NCBI GenBank assembly: GCA_020200935.1
Contig: JAIVHR010000213.1
Span: 1-6,029, forward strand
Source of the DNA: Sphingomonadales bacterium
GTDB taxonomy: Bacteria > Pseudomonadota > Alphaproteobacteria > Sphingomonadales > Sphingomonadaceae
Direction: 5' to 3'
DNA length: 6,029 nt
The stretch's first letter is position 1. The number at the start of each line of letters is the position of its first letter. Below the pieces are notes generated by a model. The model had not been told where the DNA came from and did not search any database. It worked only from the letters and a program-made list of their open reading frames with translations. A program made the position numbers and the translations under genes. This document shows positions 1 to 5,877 of this stretch, piece after piece.

Positions 1-899
1 CCGGTCTCGAAATCCGCGATCGGCTCGCCGGTCGCGACGAATTCACGCTGATCGAACTCGACGAGCGATACCGGCGCGACCGCGACGCGCGGCGCAATGC
101 GCTCCGATCGGCCGATTTCGCGATCCTGTGCCTGCCCGACGAGGCGGCGCGCGAGTCGGTCACTTTGGCCGAAGAAAGCGATTTGCGGATCATCGACGCC
201 TCGACCGCGCATCGCACCGACCCGCAATGGACATACGGTTTTGCCGAGCTGACCGAAGGGCAGCGCGCGGCGATCGCCGGGGCCGACCGCGTCGCCAATC
301 CCGGCTGCTACGCCGTGGCTTTCATTGCACTGGTCCGGCCGCTGGTCGAAGCCGGGCTGCTCGCAGCCGATGCGCGGCTCGCCGTCCATGCCGCATCGGG
401 CTATTCGGGCGGCGGCCGGGCGATGATCGCCGAGTTCGAGCAATCGCATCCGAGCGCCTTTCGCAGCTATGCGCTCGGCCTCGATCACAAGCACCTGCCC
501 GAAATGCAGCGCCATGCCGGGCTCGCATATCCGCCCCTCTTTTCGCCCGCGGTCGTCGACGCCTATCGCGGGATGCTCGTCGAGATACCGCTCGGGCAGG
601 AGATACTGGCTTCCGGTGTGCGCCTGGACGATCTCGTCCCGGCCTATAGGGAGCATTATGCGACAAGCCGCGGCGTCCGCGTTGCCTCGCCCGAAGAAAT
701 CGATGCGATGACTCAGCTGGCGATCGAAGGTTGCGCCGAATCGGATCGACTCGATATTCTCGTTTTCGCCAATCAGCGTACCGGCCAAGCGCGCCTTTGC
801 GCCCGGCTCGACAATCTCGGCAAGGGCGCGGCCGGTTCGGCGGTCCAGAATCTCAACCTCATGGCCGGAGTTGACGAGCATCGCGGGCTCAGACTCTGA
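1..899 (+). CDS. argC: N-acetyl-gamma-glutamyl-phosphate reductase, type 2 (5' end outside window)
   Basis: ArgC catalyses the NADPH-dependent reduction of N-acetyl-glutamyl-5-phosphate to the semialdehyde in cytoplasmic arginine synthesis. The frame is open from base 3 to the TGA at 897-899, giving 298 residues. The first residues, GLEIRDRL, match the end of the N-terminal nucleotide-binding turn (usually ...GTTGLEIRDRL), so only about 10-15 residues lie outside the window. Visible landmarks are IIDASTAHRTDPQW, the active-site cysteine in NPGCY (codon 306-308), HAASGYSGGG, GLDHKHLPEMQ and the C-terminal NLGKGAAGSAVQNLNLM. The overall length, about 310 residues, and these motifs fit the short type 2 form rather than the longer E. 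coli type. No hairpin terminator follows the stop. An internal ATG at 165 is not the start, because conserved sequence continues upstream of it. Confidence 0.95.
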   Translation, partial: GLEIRDRLAGRDEFTLIELDERYRRDRDARRNALRSADFAILCLPDEAARESVTLAEESDLRIIDASTAHRTDPQWTYGFAELTEGQRAAIAGADRVANPGCYAVAFIALVRPLVEAGLLAADARLAVHAASGYSGGGRAMIAEFEQSHPSAFRSYALGLDHKHLPEMQRHAGLAYPPLFSPAVVDAYRGMLVEIPLGQEILASGVRLDDLVPAYREHYATSRGVRVASPEEIDAMTQLAIEGCAESDRLDILVFANQRTGQARLCARLDNLGKGAAGSAVQNLNLMAGVDEHRGLRL

Positions 900-911
900 A
901 CCGCATCGATT

Positions 912-920
912 TTATCCACA
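912..920 (+). promoter_or_regulatory. Consensus DnaA-box 9-mer (TTATCCACA)
   Basis: The spacer behind argC contains TTATCCACA, an exact match to the classical DnaA-binding box, inside the AT-rich run TTTATCCACAGATAATT. It is a single copy about 5 bp upstream of the putative -35 of the membrane-protein gene. An exact match is directly visible. Actual DnaA binding is inference, since one box can arise by chance and no cluster of boxes or origin-like unwinding region is seen. Confidence 0.35.
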
Positions 921-925
921 GATAA

Positions 926-955
926 TTGCACAGACCCCCCAACATACGTTAGTAT
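926..955 (+). promoter_or_regulatory. Putative promoter of the four-helix membrane protein gene
   Basis: TTGCAC (926-931) and TAGTAT (950-955) are separated by 18 bp, a loose fit to a housekeeping -35/-10 pair. They lie about 28 bp before the GTG start at 983, in the only AT-richer stretch of the spacer. The -10 element overlaps the right arm of the inverted repeat at 943-956. This is read by eye, and no transcription start is known. Confidence 0.4.
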
Positions 956-956
956 G
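943..956. promoter_or_regulatory. Inverted repeat CATAC-GTTA-GTATG, possible repressor operator
   Basis: Two perfect 5-bp arms, CATAC and GTATG, are separated by GTTA. The 14-bp element overlaps the putative -10 box, where a repressor would block RNA polymerase. The shape and the CATAC/GTATG wording resemble operators of TetR-family repressors, but no regulator gene is present in the window. The regulator assignment is inference. Confidence 0.4.
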
Positions 957-967
957 CGAATCGTCGC

Positions 968-977
968 GAGAGAGGGG
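968..977 (+). promoter_or_regulatory. Ribosome binding site that sets the GTG start at 983
   Basis: The purine-rich run GAGAGAGGGG ends 5 nt before the GTG codon at 983. No in-frame ATG begins a protein with a comparable Shine-Dalgarno sequence, so this site supports the GTG start. Confidence 0.65.
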
Positions 978-982
978 TTGCT

Positions 983-1399
983 GTGAACAAGGTTTTGCGG
1001 ACCAGCCCGCCGGGCTGGTTCTGGCTGGTCGCCATATTTCTGTTGCTCTGTAACGGCTATGGCGTGTTCGCCTATCTCGCCTCGGTAATGACGAGTCCGG
1101 CCGCCGAAATCGCGGTCATGTCTTCGGCGCCCTTCTGGGCGACCGGCGCCTTCGCCGTCGCCGTCTTCGCCGGATTGGCAGGCGCGATCGGGCTGCTCGT
1201 CAAACGCGCCTGGGCGCGCGGCATGTTCATCCTTTCTCTGGTCGCGGCGCTGATCCAGCAGGTCTGGATCCTCTTCGTCAGCGACTGGCTCGCGGTCTCG
1301 GGCGCGCAGGCCCTCCTGCTTCCGCTGCTGATCGACCTCGTCGCGATCGCCGGCATCTGGTTCGCCGCGCGCGGCATCCACCGCGGCTGGCTGCGCTAG
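983..1399 (+). CDS. Small four-helix integral membrane protein of unknown function
   Basis: This 138-residue protein starts at GTG behind a good Shine-Dalgarno sequence and ends at a TAG (1397-1399). Four hydrophobic segments are evident at roughly residues 12-34, 52-73, 79-99 and 108-128, joined by short loops; the positive residues KRAWAR fall between helices 2 and 3. There is no cleavable signal peptide and no enzymatic motif. The pattern, with a Trp-rich first helix, a PxWATGAFAVAVFAG stretch opening helix 2, a basic loop before helix 3 and a C-terminal IWFAARGIHRGW, recalls a small conserved membrane family that is common in sphingomonads and sometimes loosely labelled sugar transporter. 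No transport function is demonstrated by the sequence. It appears to be a single-gene transcript with its own promoter, and it converges with mltG. Confidence 0.85.
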   Translation: MNKVLRTSPPGWFWLVAIFLLLCNGYGVFAYLASVMTSPAAEIAVMSSAPFWATGAFAVAVFAGLAGAIGLLVKRAWARGMFILSLVAALIQQVWILFVSDWLAVSGAQALLLPLLIDLVAIAGIWFAARGIHRGWLR

Positions 1400-1400
1400 C

Positions 1401-2372
1401 CTACATCTCGCCGCGCCGGCGGCGGAGCTCGTACCAGCGTTGAACATTGCGGTTGTGCTCTTCGAGCGTCTCGGCGAAGGCGTGCCCGCCCTCGCCGTCG
1501 GCGACGAAATAGAGCGCATCGGTCTCGGCCGGGTCGAGTACCGCCTCGAGCGCCGTCACCCCGACATTGGCGATCGGCCCCGCCGGCAGCCCGGCCATTG
1601 CGTAGGTGTTGTAGTCGTTGACGTCCTGGATCTCCGAACGCCGAATACGGCGGCCGAGCGGCCGGCCGCGGGTGATCGGATAGATGATCGTCGGATCGGC
1701 CTGCAGCCGCATCCCCCGCCGCAGCCGGTTCGAATAGACCCCGGCGACGAGCGGCCGTTCGGACGGCACGGCGGTTTCCTTCTCGACGATCGAGGCGAGG
1801 ATCACCGCTTCCTCGGGCGTATCGACCACCGTATTCTCGCTGCGCGCTTCCCATAGCCGGGCGAGCTCGGCCTGCATCGCCGCCTGCATCCGCGCGACCA
1901 CCGCCGAGCGCGCCTCGCCGCGCTCATAGCTGTAAGTGTCGGCGAGGATCGACCCTTCGGCGGGCACCGGTATCTCGCCGGTCAGATAGGGCGCCGCCAT
2001 CAGCCGATCATGGACGATCACCGACGGCGTGCCTTCCGGAATCGTCACGAAACGCTGGACCGGCGTCGCATGCTGCAGAATGTCGAGCACGTCGGCCGGG
2101 CTGGCGCGCGCCGGGATCTCGAATTCGCCCGCCTGGATCGGATCGTTGCTGCCGAGCAGCTTGGCGAACAGCGGGAACTGGCTCGACGAGGCTATGACCC
2201 CCTCCTCTTCGAGCGCTTCGGCCGCCGAGGTCAAGGTCGCGCCGTCCGAGATAGTGACGTTGCGCTGTTCCTCGAGCGGGCCGCCGCCGGTCCAGAAGAT
2301 GGCGATGCTCAGCAGCGCCGCGACGCCGATGATCGCGGCGATCAGCAACGCGATGCAGCCTGCCCGGCCCAT
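1401..2372 (-). CDS. mltG: Endolytic murein transglycosylase MltG (YceG-like)
   Basis: MltG cleaves nascent peptidoglycan glycan strands at the periplasmic face of the inner membrane and is proposed to set strand length as a terminase. The 323-residue protein has a very short cytoplasmic start, one transmembrane anchor at about residues 6-27, then a periplasmic region. That region has a LysM-like part (about 37-105) followed by the catalytic YceG domain. The signature ASIVEKETAVPSERP spans residues 193-207, with the presumed catalytic glutamate at E197. It is followed by NRLRRGMRLQADPTIIY (215-231) and AGLPAGPIANVG (260-271). It is slightly shorter than the common 330-350 residues but intact. 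ATG at 2372 is preceded by GAGG at about 4 nt. It begins only 5 nt after the fabF stop, so it is almost certainly co-transcribed and probably translationally coupled with fabF. No terminator follows before the convergent gene. Confidence 0.95.
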   Translation of the reverse strand: MGRAGCIALLIAAIIGVAALLSIAIFWTGGGPLEEQRNVTISDGATLTSAAEALEEEGVIASSSQFPLFAKLLGSNDPIQAGEFEIPARASPADVLDILQHATPVQRFVTIPEGTPSVIVHDRLMAAPYLTGEIPVPAEGSILADTYSYERGEARSAVVARMQAAMQAELARLWEARSENTVVDTPEEAVILASIVEKETAVPSERPLVAGVYSNRLRRGMRLQADPTIIYPITRGRPLGRRIRRSEIQDVNDYNTYAMAGLPAGPIANVGVTALEAVLDPAETDALYFVADGEGGHAFAETLEEHNRNVQRWYELRRRRGEM

Positions 2373-2377
2373 CGGCC

Positions 2378-3637
2378 TCAGAGCGCCTTCATGACCAGGC
2401 TGGCATTGGTGCCGCCGAAGCCGAAGCTGTTGTTGAGCACCGCGCGCACCTCCCGCTCCTTGGCCTCGTGCGGGACGAGGTCGACGCCCTTGCAGCCGTC
2501 GCTGGGATTGTCGAGATTGAGCGTCGGCGGGACGATCTGGTCGCGGATGGCGAGAATCGAGAAGATCGATTCGACCGCCCCGGCGCCGCCGAGCAGATGG
2601 CCGATCGCCGATTTGGTCGAACTCATCGAGACATGCTCGATCGCATCGCCGAACAACCGCCGCACCGCTCCCAATTCGATCTCGTCGCCGAGCGGCGTCG
2701 AGGTGCCGTGAGCGTTGATATAGTCGATGCCCTCGAAGCCGAGCCCGGATTTGGTAACCGCCGACTTCATCGCATTATAGCCGCCGCGCCCTTCGGGGTG
2801 CGGCGCGGTGACGTGATAGCCGTCGCCCGACATGCCGTAGCCGACCACCTCGGCATAGATCGTCGCGCCGCGCGCCCTGGCCTTCTCATATTCCTCGAGC
2901 ACGACGACGCCGGCGCCCTCGCCCATCACGAAGCCGTCGCGGTCGACGTCATAGGGGCGGCTCGCCTTTTCGGGCGTCTGGTTGAAATGGGTCGAGAGCG
3001 CGCGCGCCTGGGCGAAGCCGGCAATGCCGATCGGGCAGATCGCCGCCTCCGAGCCGCCGGCCAGCATCACGTCGGCATCGTCCATCGCAACCATCCGCGC
3101 GGCATCGCCGATCGAATGGGCGCCTGTCGAGCAGGCGGTGACCACTGCATGATTGGGTCCGAGCAGGCCGTATTTGATGCTGACCTGCCCCGAAATCAGG
3201 TTGATCAGCCGGCCATGGACGAAGTGCGGCGAGACGCGGCGCGGCCCCTTTTCATGGAGCACCAGCGACTCTTTCTCGATCCCCGGCAGGCCGCCGATGC
3301 CCGAACCGATCGAGCAGCCGGCGCGCTCGCGCTCCTCGTCCGACATGTCGGTGAGGCCGGCATCCTCGATCGCCTGGCCGGCGGCGTCGATGCCGTAGAT
3401 GATGAAGGGATCGACCTGACGCTGAATCTTGTGGTCGACGCGCCTGTCGGGATCGAAGCCATATTCGTGATCGGCGGGTTTGACCTCGCAGGCGATCCGG
3501 CAGGTATAATCCGTGGCGTCGAAGATCGTGATCGGTCCGGCGCCCGACTTGCCTTGTATGATGTTCGACCAACTGGTCTCGACATCGCCGCCCAGCGGCG
3601 TGACGAGACCCAGGCCCGTGACGACTACTCGCCGCAT
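2378..3637 (-). CDS. fabF: 3-oxoacyl-[acyl-carrier-protein] synthase II (KAS II)
   Basis: FabF condenses malonyl-ACP with acyl-ACP, releasing CO2, in the elongation cycle of type II fatty acid synthesis, and is the enzyme that extends unsaturated C16 to C18 chains in model bacteria. The protein is 419 residues, usual for the family. The thiolase-fold catalytic triad is complete: nucleophile C169 in VVTACSTGAH, H310 in INAHGTSTPLGD and H347 in STKSAIGHLLGGAGA, with the supporting lysine K342. The C-terminal loop NNSFGFGGTNAS (402-413) is also intact. ATG at 3637 has an excellent AGGAGG at 3646-3651 with 8-nt spacing. The gene follows acpP, its substrate carrier, after a 105-nt spacer with hairpins, and is followed 5 nt later by mltG. 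Confidence 0.98.
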   Translation of the reverse strand: MRRVVVTGLGLVTPLGGDVETSWSNIIQGKSGAGPITIFDATDYTCRIACEVKPADHEYGFDPDRRVDHKIQRQVDPFIIYGIDAAGQAIEDAGLTDMSDEERERAGCSIGSGIGGLPGIEKESLVLHEKGPRRVSPHFVHGRLINLISGQVSIKYGLLGPNHAVVTACSTGAHSIGDAARMVAMDDADVMLAGGSEAAICPIGIAGFAQARALSTHFNQTPEKASRPYDVDRDGFVMGEGAGVVVLEEYEKARARGATIYAEVVGYGMSGDGYHVTAPHPEGRGGYNAMKSAVTKSGLGFEGIDYINAHGTSTPLGDEIELGAVRRLFGDAIEHVSMSSTKSAIGHLLGGAGAVESIFSILAIRDQIVPPTLNLDNPSDGCKGVDLVPHEAKEREVRAVLNNSFGFGGTNASLVMKAL

Positions 3638-3663
3638 GTGATTTGCCTCCTCACGAAACGAAA

Positions 3664-3694
3664 CGGCTCCCCGGTCGCATCCGCCGGGAAGCCG
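3664..3694 (-). terminator. Hairpin between acpP and fabF, possible attenuator or processing site
   Basis: Two 11-nt arms (3664-3674 and 3684-3694) pair with one G-U wobble around a 9-nt loop. In the minus-strand transcript the stem reads CGGCUUCCCGG ... CCGGGGAGCCG. It is followed by UUUCGUUUCG rather than an uninterrupted U run, and then by the fabF Shine-Dalgarno sequence. A weak terminator or RNA stability element that lets acpP be expressed above fabF is plausible. Full termination is unlikely because fabF has no evident promoter of its own after it. Confidence 0.45.
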
Positions 3695-3712
3695 CCATTG
3701 AACTCATCGGCT

Positions 3713-3739
3713 CGGTCGGCCGACCGGACATGCCGGTCG
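3713..3739 (-). promoter_or_regulatory. Overlapping palindromes just after the acpP stop codon
   Basis: A 7-bp stem with a 5-nt loop (CGACCGG / CCGGTCG, 3721-3739) starts 3 nt after the acpP stop. It overlaps a perfect 14-bp palindrome, CGGTCGGCCGACCG (3713-3726), so the two structures are mutually exclusive. Together with the next hairpin they make this spacer strongly structured in RNA. A role in 3'-end protection or cleavage of the acpP message is inference. Confidence 0.4.
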
Positions 3740-3742
3740 CAC

Positions 3743-3979
3743 TCAGCTCTTGTTGTTCTCGATATAGGTGATCGCGTCCTTGACGGTCGTGATGTCCTCG
3801 GCGGCATCGTCGGGAATCTCGACGCCGAACTCTTCCTCGAACGCCATCACCAGCTCGACGATATCGAGGCTGTCCGCACCGAGATCGTCGATGAAGGCGG
3901 CGTCCTCGGTCACCTTTTCCGATTCGACCCCGAGATGCTCGGTTACGATCTTTTTCACGCGTTCGGCGGTATCGCTCAT
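3743..3979 (-). CDS. acpP: Acyl carrier protein
   Basis: AcpP carries growing acyl chains as thioesters on a 4'-phosphopantetheine arm and shuttles them between FabD, FabF, FabG and the other cytoplasmic enzymes of fatty acid and lipid synthesis. It has 78 residues, the usual length, and is strongly acidic. The prosthetic-group serine is S37 in the canonical [13 protein letters not shown] motif, followed by the acidic recognition helix ([14 protein letters not shown]). ATG at 3979 has AAGGA at 3986-3990, spaced 6 nt. The 95-nt gap from fabG and the structured spacer before fabF suggest that acpP can be expressed at a different, probably higher, level than its neighbours. Confidence 0.98.
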   Translation of the reverse strand: MSDTAERVKKIVTEHLGVESEKVTEDAAFIDDLGADSLDIVELVMAFEEEFGVEIPDDAAEDITTVKDAITYIENNKS

Positions 3980-4011
3980 TGACTGTCCTTCAGCTTGTGT
4001 TTTCTCGGGTT

Positions 4012-4040
4012 TCCCTAATGGGCGGCGGGTGCAGGCGCAA
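4012..4040 (-). promoter_or_regulatory. Weak candidate promoter for acpP
   Basis: On the minus strand, TTGCGC (4035-4040) and TAGGGA (4012-4017) are separated by 17 bp, and the predicted start would give a leader of about 25 nt before the acpP Shine-Dalgarno region. The -10 match is poor. It is listed because the 95-nt fabG-acpP gap is the natural place for an internal acpP promoter, as seen in other bacteria. Confidence 0.25.
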
Positions 4041-4074
4041 GTCCGTTCATCGGACGGAAAGCTCGGATTCAGGC

Positions 4075-4812
4075 CTAAATCATCGCCATTCCGCCATTTA
4101 CGTGCAAGGTCTGGCCCGTAACATAGCCGGCCTCGTCGGATGCGAGATAAACCACGGCGGCCGCCACATCGTTCCCCTCGCCGAGCTTACCGGCTGGAAT
4201 CCTTCCCAAAAGCGCCTCCTTCTGCGCATCGGGCAATTCGTCGGTCATCGCCGAGGCGATAAAGCCCGGAGCGATGCAATTGACCGTGATTGCGCGGCTC
4301 GCGACCTCCTGGGCGAGCGCCTTCGACATGCCGACGAGCCCGGCCTTCGAGGCGGCATAGTTGGCCTGGCCCGGATTGCCCGTCGCGCCGACCACCGAGC
4401 TGATCGAGATGATGCGCCCGCTCCGCGCCTTCATCATCGGCCTGAGGCAAGCGCGGGCGAGCCGGAAGGATGCCTCCAGATTGATCCGGATCACGTCGCT
4501 CCATTCCTCGTCCTTCATCCGCATGGCGAGATTGTCGCGGGTGATGCCGGCATTGTTGACAAGGATATCGAGCTGCCCGAGCGCCTCAAGCGCCGCCGGC
4601 ACGAGCCCGTCGACGGCTTCGGCATCGGAGAGGTCGCAGGGCAGGATAGCGGCATCGCCGCCGATCTCGACGGCGACGGATTTCAGCGCATCCTCGCGCG
4701 TCCCCGAAAGCCCGACCTTCGCCCCCTGCGCGGCCAGCGCCCTTGCGATCGCCGATCCGATACCGCCCGAAGCCCCGGTCACGAGCGCCGTCTTGCCTGA
4801 AAGATCGAACAT
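4075..4812 (-). CDS. fabG: 3-oxoacyl-[acyl-carrier-protein] reductase
   Basis: FabG reduces 3-oxoacyl-ACP to (R)-3-hydroxyacyl-ACP with NADPH, the first reduction of each elongation cycle, in the cytoplasm. The 245-residue protein is a classical short-chain dehydrogenase. It has the nucleotide-binding TGASGGIG at residues 12-19, NNAG at 86-89, N111, and the catalytic S139, Y152 and K156 (the last two in NYAASKAG). [10 protein letters not shown] follows, and the C-terminus has the usual [14 protein letters not shown] ending. ATG at 4812 follows AAAGGAA (4818-4824) by about 5 nt. The fabD frame runs 34 nt into this gene in another reading frame, and an imperfect hairpin can pair the ribosome binding site, so translation may depend on fabD translation. 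Confidence 0.97.
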   Translation of the reverse strand: MFDLSGKTALVTGASGGIGSAIARALAAQGAKVGLSGTREDALKSVAVEIGGDAAILPCDLSDAEAVDGLVPAALEALGQLDILVNNAGITRDNLAMRMKDEEWSDVIRINLEASFRLARACLRPMMKARSGRIISISSVVGATGNPGQANYAASKAGLVGMSKALAQEVASRAITVNCIAPGFIASAMTDELPDAQKEALLGRIPAGKLGEGNDVAAAVVYLASDEAGYVTGQTLHVNGGMAMI

Positions 4813-5828
4813 GGAATTTCCTTTGGGTCTGTTTTATTCTGACTCACACAAAGACACAAAGCCACCAAAAGGAATTTGCTCGGCCTGGATTGTCGCGAGG
4901 CCCGATTACCCATTTGATTTAAAGCGATCGACACCAGGCTGCGCTGCGCCATATCGGGCACGATCCGCTTGACCATCGGCGCGACGACCTTGCCGCCGAA
5001 TTCGATGAACTCGCTCACCCCCTGCTTCGCCATCTCCTCGATGCTCTCGCGCCAACGGACCATCGCGGTGACCTGCTCGACGAGCAGCCCGCGGATCGCC
5101 TCATGCTCGCCGACCGGCATCGCCGTGACATTGGCGTAGAGCATCGCGGCAAGCGGGTGGATCTCGACGCCGTCGAGCGCTTCCTCCATCGCATCGGCGG
5201 CCGGCATCATCAGCGAACAATGGAACGGCGCCGAGACGGCAAGCGGCATCGCCCGTTTGGCGCCCTTCTCCCTGGCGATGTCGCAGGCGCGCTCGACCGC
5301 TGCCTTGGCGCCCGAAATCACCAACTGCCCCGGCGCATTGTCGTTGGCGACGACGCAGACCTCGCCCTGTGCCCCCTCCTCGGCCGCGGCTTCGGCATCG
5401 TCGAAATCGAGGCCGAGAAACACCGCCATCGCTCCCTCGCCGACCGGCACCGCCGCCTGCATCGCCTGGCCGCGGCGCTTCAAGAGCCGCGCGGTCGTCG
5501 CAAGGTCGAAGGCCCCGGCGCCGCACAGAGCCGAATATTCGCCGAGGCTGTGCCCGGCGACGAAATCGGCCTTGTCGTCGAGCTTCATGCCGCCTTCCTT
5601 TTCGAGCACGCGAAGGGTGGCGATCGAATTGGCCATGATCGCCGGCTGGGCATTCTCGGTCAGCGTCAGCTCGTCCTCGGGGCCTTCGGTCATCAGCCTG
5701 TAGAGATGCTGCCCGAGCGCCTCGTCGACCTCCTCGAACACGGCGCGCGCCGCGGCGCTCGCCTCGGCCAGCGCCTTGCCCATGCCGACCTGCTGGCTGC
5801 CCTGCCCCGGAAAGATGAATGCGCGCAT
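4779..5828 (-). CDS. fabD: Malonyl-CoA:ACP transacylase with a non-standard C-terminal tail
   Basis: FabD transfers malonyl from CoA to ACP, supplying the extender unit for fatty acid synthesis. The core is intact: the PGQGSQ motif at residues 8-13, nucleophile S94 in GHSLG, R119 in KRRGQAMQ, H203 in SAPFHC, Q252, and FIEFGGKVVAPMVKRI (274-289). The start is ATG 5828, not the upstream ATG at 5906. MRAFIFPGQGSQ is the family's true N-terminus, and AGGAGA (5833-5838) sits just before it. Family members usually end near 305-315 residues. This one is 349, and after SLVSI (about residue 301) the sequence stops resembling FabD. The tail, including LLVALCLCVSQNK, is encoded by an AT-rich repeat-like stretch and ends 34 nt inside fabG. 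The catalytic core should be functional. Whether the tail is real protein or reflects an assembly or sequencing error cannot be told here. Confidence 0.93.
   Translation of the reverse strand: MRAFIFPGQGSQQVGMGKALAEASAAARAVFEEVDEALGQHLYRLMTEGPEDELTLTENAQPAIMANSIATLRVLEKEGGMKLDDKADFVAGHSLGEYSALCGAGAFDLATTARLLKRRGQAMQAAVPVGEGAMAVFLGLDFDDAEAAAEEGAQGEVCVVANDNAPGQLVISGAKAAVERACDIAREKGAKRAMPLAVSAPFHCSLMMPAADAMEEALDGVEIHPLAAMLYANVTAMPVGEHEAIRGLLVEQVTAMVRWRESIEEMAKQGVSEFIEFGGKVVAPMVKRIVPDMAQRSLVSIALNQMGNRASRQSRPSKFLLVALCLCVSQNKTDPKEIPCSIFQARRRS
4813..4925. repeat. AT-rich repeat-like segment at the fabD-fabG junction
   Basis: This 113-nt stretch is about 45% GC by hand count, against clearly higher GC in the flanking genes. 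It contains a perfect tandem octamer (ACACAAAG twice, 4846-4861, within CTCACACAAAGACACAAAGCC) and an imperfect inverted repeat (4815-4826 with 4865-4876). Motifs of the CTTTGTGTCTTTGTG type are remembered as dispersed intergenic repeats in sphingomonads and other bacteria, but this is recollection and copy number could not be checked. It encodes most of the odd FabD tail and carries the fabG ribosome binding site. No transposase or clear target duplication is visible. Confidence 0.5.
4815..4876 (-). promoter_or_regulatory. Possible hairpin masking the fabG ribosome binding site
   Basis: In the minus-strand RNA, AAUUCCUUUUGG (4865-4876) can pair over 12 positions with CCAAAGGAAAUU (4815-4826), with one C-A mismatch and one U-G wobble, enclosing a 38-nt loop. 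The 3' arm contains the fabG Shine-Dalgarno sequence AAAGGAA. Ribosomes finishing fabD, which terminates inside fabG, would melt it. Translational coupling is inference, and the stem is AU-rich with a long loop, so its stability is uncertain. Confidence 0.4.
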
Positions 5829-5832
5829 GGTG

Positions 5833-5838
5833 TCTCCT
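5833..5838 (-). promoter_or_regulatory. fabD: Ribosome binding site fixing the fabD start
   Basis: AGGAGA on the minus strand lies about 5 nt before ATG 5828. It confirms this start over the in-frame ATG at 5906, whose 26 extra residues have no FabD character. Confidence 0.8.
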
Positions 5839-5877
5839 AATGAGAGTACCGTCACCGGAATGACGCAGAACGGGGTC

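Noticed and set aside
773..1519. A 248-codon leftward open frame crossing argC, the spacer and the membrane-protein gene
   Set aside because: It overlaps three better supported features, and its low-complexity charged composition is typical of a spurious frame.
1440..1856. A 138-codon rightward open frame opposite mltG
   Set aside because: It is antisense to a conserved catalytic domain and lacks a convincing ribosome binding site or similarity.
2468..3982. A 504-codon rightward open frame opposite fabF and acpP
   Set aside because: It is exactly antisense to two unmistakable genes, is rich in Arg, Ala and Asp as expected from GC-rich complementary frames, and shows no recognisable domain.
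4041..4055. Hairpin GTCCG-TTCAT-CGGAC between fabG and acpP as a terminator
   Set aside because: The stem is only 5 bp and is not followed by a T run on either strand, so it is too weak to call.
4803..4932. TCGATC on both sides of the AT-rich segment as a target-site duplication
   Set aside because: The copy on the fabG side encodes the normal start of FabG, and a 6-mer of this composition is common, so there is no real evidence for a duplication.
5103..5840. A 245-codon rightward open frame opposite fabD
   Set aside because: It is an antisense shadow of a conserved gene, with Arg/His-rich composition and no family motif.
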